Shown here: in pieces, positions 60,925-64,000 of the stretch | Position numbering within the stretch: position 1 is the first letter of the stretch | Layout: each line of letters starts with the position of its first letter | NCBI GenBank assembly: GCA_964036045.1 | Contig: OZ038385.1 | Coordinates: 55,021,419-55,085,418, forward strand | Direction: 5' to 3' | DNA: 64,000 bases | DNA from: Eutreptiella sp. 'Long Island Sound 2002' | Lineage: Eukaryota; Euglenozoa; Euglenophyceae; Eutreptiales; Eutreptiaceae | Translations under genes and position numbers: made by a program | Notes under the pieces: model-generated | Told to the model about the DNA's origin: nothing | The model's database searches: none | Seen by the model: the letters and a program-made list of their open reading frames with translations, nothing else

Positions 60925-63025
60925 CAGGAGACCGTCGCACACTAGGGGGAGATTGCAAGGGGGGAGGGGTACAAAGGATGAGTGGCAACGAGGAGTGCTG
61001 TCCTCCACTGTCTTGCAGTTACTTTGTGGATGCACCACAGAGTCCCTGAATAAATTTTAAATGAGATACGTGTGCCTTTTTAGTAAGCCCCGCTGCATTT
61101 CCTGGTATGCTCACTACCTGCCACATTTACCTTCATTGCTTTGTGGGACAATTGTAGCATTGGACTGCTCTAATCCTTGATTCCCAGAATTTTCTTCCGA
61201 GAATATTCTGCACGACCATCTGGTAGGAGGGCTTTGCCAATTTACCCGGGTAAAAGTCCACCCTCAAAAAACATGTCCATGGCGGGGACATTCAGTCTAT
61301 CAGAACCGACCATTGATCCCCCTCCCCCCCCCAAAAAATCTTTTTCTGCCATTGTCAAGTGCTCCAGATGTCTTTGAGAATTGCGCGGGTTAGGGTTAGT
61401 TCAATGGGAGGATTAGTTTATCAACAATTGGCCATATGAAACAATATTGGAAGAACATACCTGACCAGAGCAGAGGAAGAAAGACATTGTTACAACTCTG
61501 CTTGCTCCACTTGCTTTCTTTTGCTTGTTTTTTTTTTTTTGCACTGTGCATCCCCTCAAGCCCCAGGGTGCCAGGGAGCTTTCTCTTGCTGCAATCCTGC
61601 TGGACCTCACAGCATATGCGAGAGTTGGATTTAGTGGTTGCTCAAGGCCAGTACAGGCATGGGGTTCCCATCTGTCTGCTGTGTGGTGTTGGTGTCTGAC
61701 CAGCCACAACAGATGATGACTGGGCGTTAGTGTGGCCGTGTGGCCGAGAGGCATACCCTGATGGTTGAATGTACCAATACCGAAATTCGAGGGGTGTTTT
61801 TCAACGCCTCGAATAGACCGGTATGTCAGACCATTACGGATTGTTCCAAGCATGACAACCCATGATACCGGTGCCATCATTTTGGTTTTTCCTTCTTTTT
61901 TGGGGGGGGATTGTTTAGTTGCCAGCCCCAGGGGGCCCTCCCAAATGAAAAGTACCGGAAAACCTCTTCAAATGTGTCAAAAAGCCATTGGTTTTTGATG
62001 GGGCAGTTTTTTGGGACATGCCCCCACCAACACCAGCGTCGCTGCAACCACCTTTATGGCTGAGAGGGCGGCAGCGGAAGCACGGTGCCCCCACTACACT
62101 CACCGCAGACCACGCTCCATGCAAGCAATGCATCCTTTAAAGTCACGACTGTGCCACAAGGCATTGGCTTCACACATGTGCTCCCCCCCCCCCTCTCCAA
62201 CACACACAATACGTATTTTCCACATTTGCCTACCTCCAGCAAATGCCATACCAGCTGCACAGCCGCACGCCTGCCCCAGCCCTGGCAAAGTTTGCATGGT
62301 CCCCGGGCCATCGTTGCCCCCCCCCCCCATCCCCGCGCACACCCATTGCGGGCGACCACTTACAGGAATACATCGTGGGACCCAACACACAACTGCACAC
62401 CACCGCCGCGCACGCCCAACCTGCAGCACGCATGCTCACGTGAAGTACCCCAATCGGGGGAATATAAGACTACTCCAGGTCCCTCAAAGGCGATTCTGGT
62501 CAAGATTGTTGGGAGGTGAGAGAAAGGAAGGTTTGCACAGCACAAGCCCATCATTCCCCAATAGAAGCAATAGGCTCTATTGAGGTGCTTAGAGCAGCAC
62601 CGTTGCATGAAATGTTGCTTTTGGTTCGCAAACAATTGGACGTAGACATTGTTTAGGTCTACTTGTAGGGCGGCCTATGCATTCTTTAGGTTATGTTGAG
62701 GTAACGAATAGTGCTCAGTTCGATAAGACAAGTTCACACAACGTAGACCAAATTGTTTTCGTCCTGACACCTCCCAAGGAACGGAGAAGAGACCACTGCG
62801 GAAGTTGGAGTGCAGGGCATGGGGTTGTCGCAAGCACGGTAGTTTCAGACACTTTAGACACCAAAGGTGATATGTGCATACCACTATTGGAATTATTAGT
62901 GAGCAAAATGGACATGTTTTAGCAGTGTGTTTGGGCAACAGGGCTGCCATGCATAAGGAAAGACACAGCAGTTTCACGTAGGGCTGCGGCGCAAAAAGTC
63001 TGCACGAATGTCTCTGCCAAAGGCG
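60925..63025. other. No recognised genes
   Basis: Two telomere-type units (GGGTTAGGGTTAG) lie at about 61388. C runs lie at about 62188-62196 and 62320-62328. The open frames 62011-62583 and 62675-62977 have no motif I recognise. Confidence 0.45.
61733..61856. repeat. Dispersed repeat, copy 2
   Basis: It carries 'tgtggccgagaggcatac', 'cctgatggttg' and 'gaccggtatgtcagacc' with 'attacggattgt'. It is the partner of 55012-55135. Confidence 0.6.
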
Positions 63026-63417
63026 TTGGTGTCTAGCACACGGCAGCGTTGGGTTACCTGCTCGCCTCCAAAACCCACAGCCACATCCACTCTCCCAAGG
63101 GTATTTAGAGTCCAGCCATCACCAACCCTGATGGCTACAATTTTGGTATTTTTGGATTGAGGAAAGTTTTAGCATTGTCCACGACTATTTTGAAAACCTG
63201 TTTTCTTGTTCGGACATTGGTTGGTTGGTGTCTAGCACACGGCAGCGCTGGGTTACCTGCTCGCCTCCAAAACCCACAGCCACATCCACTCTCCCAAGGG
63301 TATTTAGAGTCCTGCCATCACCAACCCTGATGGCTACAATTTTGGTATTTTTGGATTGAGGAAAGTTTTAGCATTGTCCACGACTATTTTGAAAACCTGT
63401 TTTCTTGTTCGGACATT
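63026..63417. repeat. 199-bp-spaced tandem duplication (193-bp unit)
   Basis: Copies at 63026-63218 and 63225-63417 differ at about two positions (GCGTTGGG/GCGCTGGG and GTCCAG/GTCCTG). They are separated by a six-base spacer, GGTTGG. Confidence 0.9.
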
Positions 63418-64000
63418 AATCTGAAAAATCAAGTCCTCTTCGGAGCTGCCCGCCTACTCAGAGAGCTTCATGTCAATGCTAGCTTTCATAAACGTTTTGG
63501 TCATCCATTTTGGTTTGCGCTTTTTGGTGTTAAGATACACCGCCCCGGCTGTGGGTTTGGTTACCACCGCGAGCCGCATAGGTTGAAGAGGGCGCAGGGC
63601 GCTTCTCACACTGGTGATCTTTCTGGGGTACAGGGTATTTAGTTACCTTCCCTGCTCGTAGGGGGTGCCGAGGATGTGCGTCCCCCTCCAGGGTTACCCT
63701 TAAATGGGCGCATTCAGGATTCTTGTTCCTTCCTGTTTCAGAAGGGTTGCGGCGGTCACTTTGCCTCCGGTGTTCCTCTTTTCTTGTGCTTTTCACTTTG
63801 ACGGTGTGTAATCTTGCATTCGTCTTCATCATGACGACGTTTGCCAGAGTAGCGACACGTGATTCTGCAGTGGAAACTGTCTTGGTGGTTCACCTCTTGA
63901 CCATCTTTGTGCTTTTATCTCCGTTGCAATTGCCATAGGCAACTGGAGCGCCCATTGCATTCGGATGCATGGAAAAAAAGTTTTTGATGTTTCTTTCTTG
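63418..64000. other. Right edge, undetermined
   Basis: A short open frame at 63723-63938 (plus) has a hydrophobic stretch (LVLFTLTVCNLAFVFIM), but there is no other evidence for a gene. The opposite strand is also open. Confidence 0.4.

Overview
This is a repeat-rich, gene-poor stretch of nuclear DNA from a eukaryote, most likely a photosynthetic protist (microalga). Coding sequence is cut into short exons with canonical GT-AG borders. One gene is a carotenoid lycopene cyclase, another is a PH-domain AGC protein kinase. There are no bacterial-style operons. The GT-AG introns argue against a dinoflagellate, and a PH-plus-AGC (Akt-like) kinase is not a land-plant architecture. I cannot name the lineage from the sequence.

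Layout. Bases 3272-9312 hold a minus-strand lycopene cyclase. Five exons can be recognised; one central exon and the C-terminal exons are not found. A further minus-strand exon at 16523-16723 has matching phase and could be its N-terminal part. Bases 10-17 kb are GC-rich and dominated by tandem repeats: a ~115-bp repeat, a ~135-165-bp repeat, a palindrome of telomere-type repeats, an 18-20-bp minisatellite full of CACGTG/CATGTG, and an ~80-bp hairpin repeat. Bases ~17.2-28.3 kb are a satellite array of ~345-370-bp monomers. Its core (19516-24464) is a clean three-monomer higher-order repeat of 1059 bp. A tRNA-like (SINE-type) insertion and an inverted monomer fragment lie near its right end.

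Bases 29.1-30.9 kb carry the fragments of a minus-strand multi-membrane-span protein. Bases 31.05-31.8 kb carry a plus-strand reading frame resembling the ACT-like N-terminal region of large NAD-dependent glutamate dehydrogenases. Bases 33624-48662 are a complete ten-exon kinase gene (443 codons). Its introns hold two large tandem-repeat fields: a ~46-bp minisatellite in alternating orientations, and a ~175-bp GAT-rich repeat.

Bases 48.7-64 kb contain little recognisable coding: one small cysteine-rich zinc-finger ORF, several small dispersed repeat families shared with the left half of the window, poly-G/poly-C tracts, and a 199-bp-spaced duplication near the right edge. The recognised genes (pigment synthesis, possible nitrogen metabolism, signalling) show no functional clustering. 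The most unusual content is structural: the higher-order satellite, the head-to-head telomeric palindrome and the hairpin-bearing dispersed elements.
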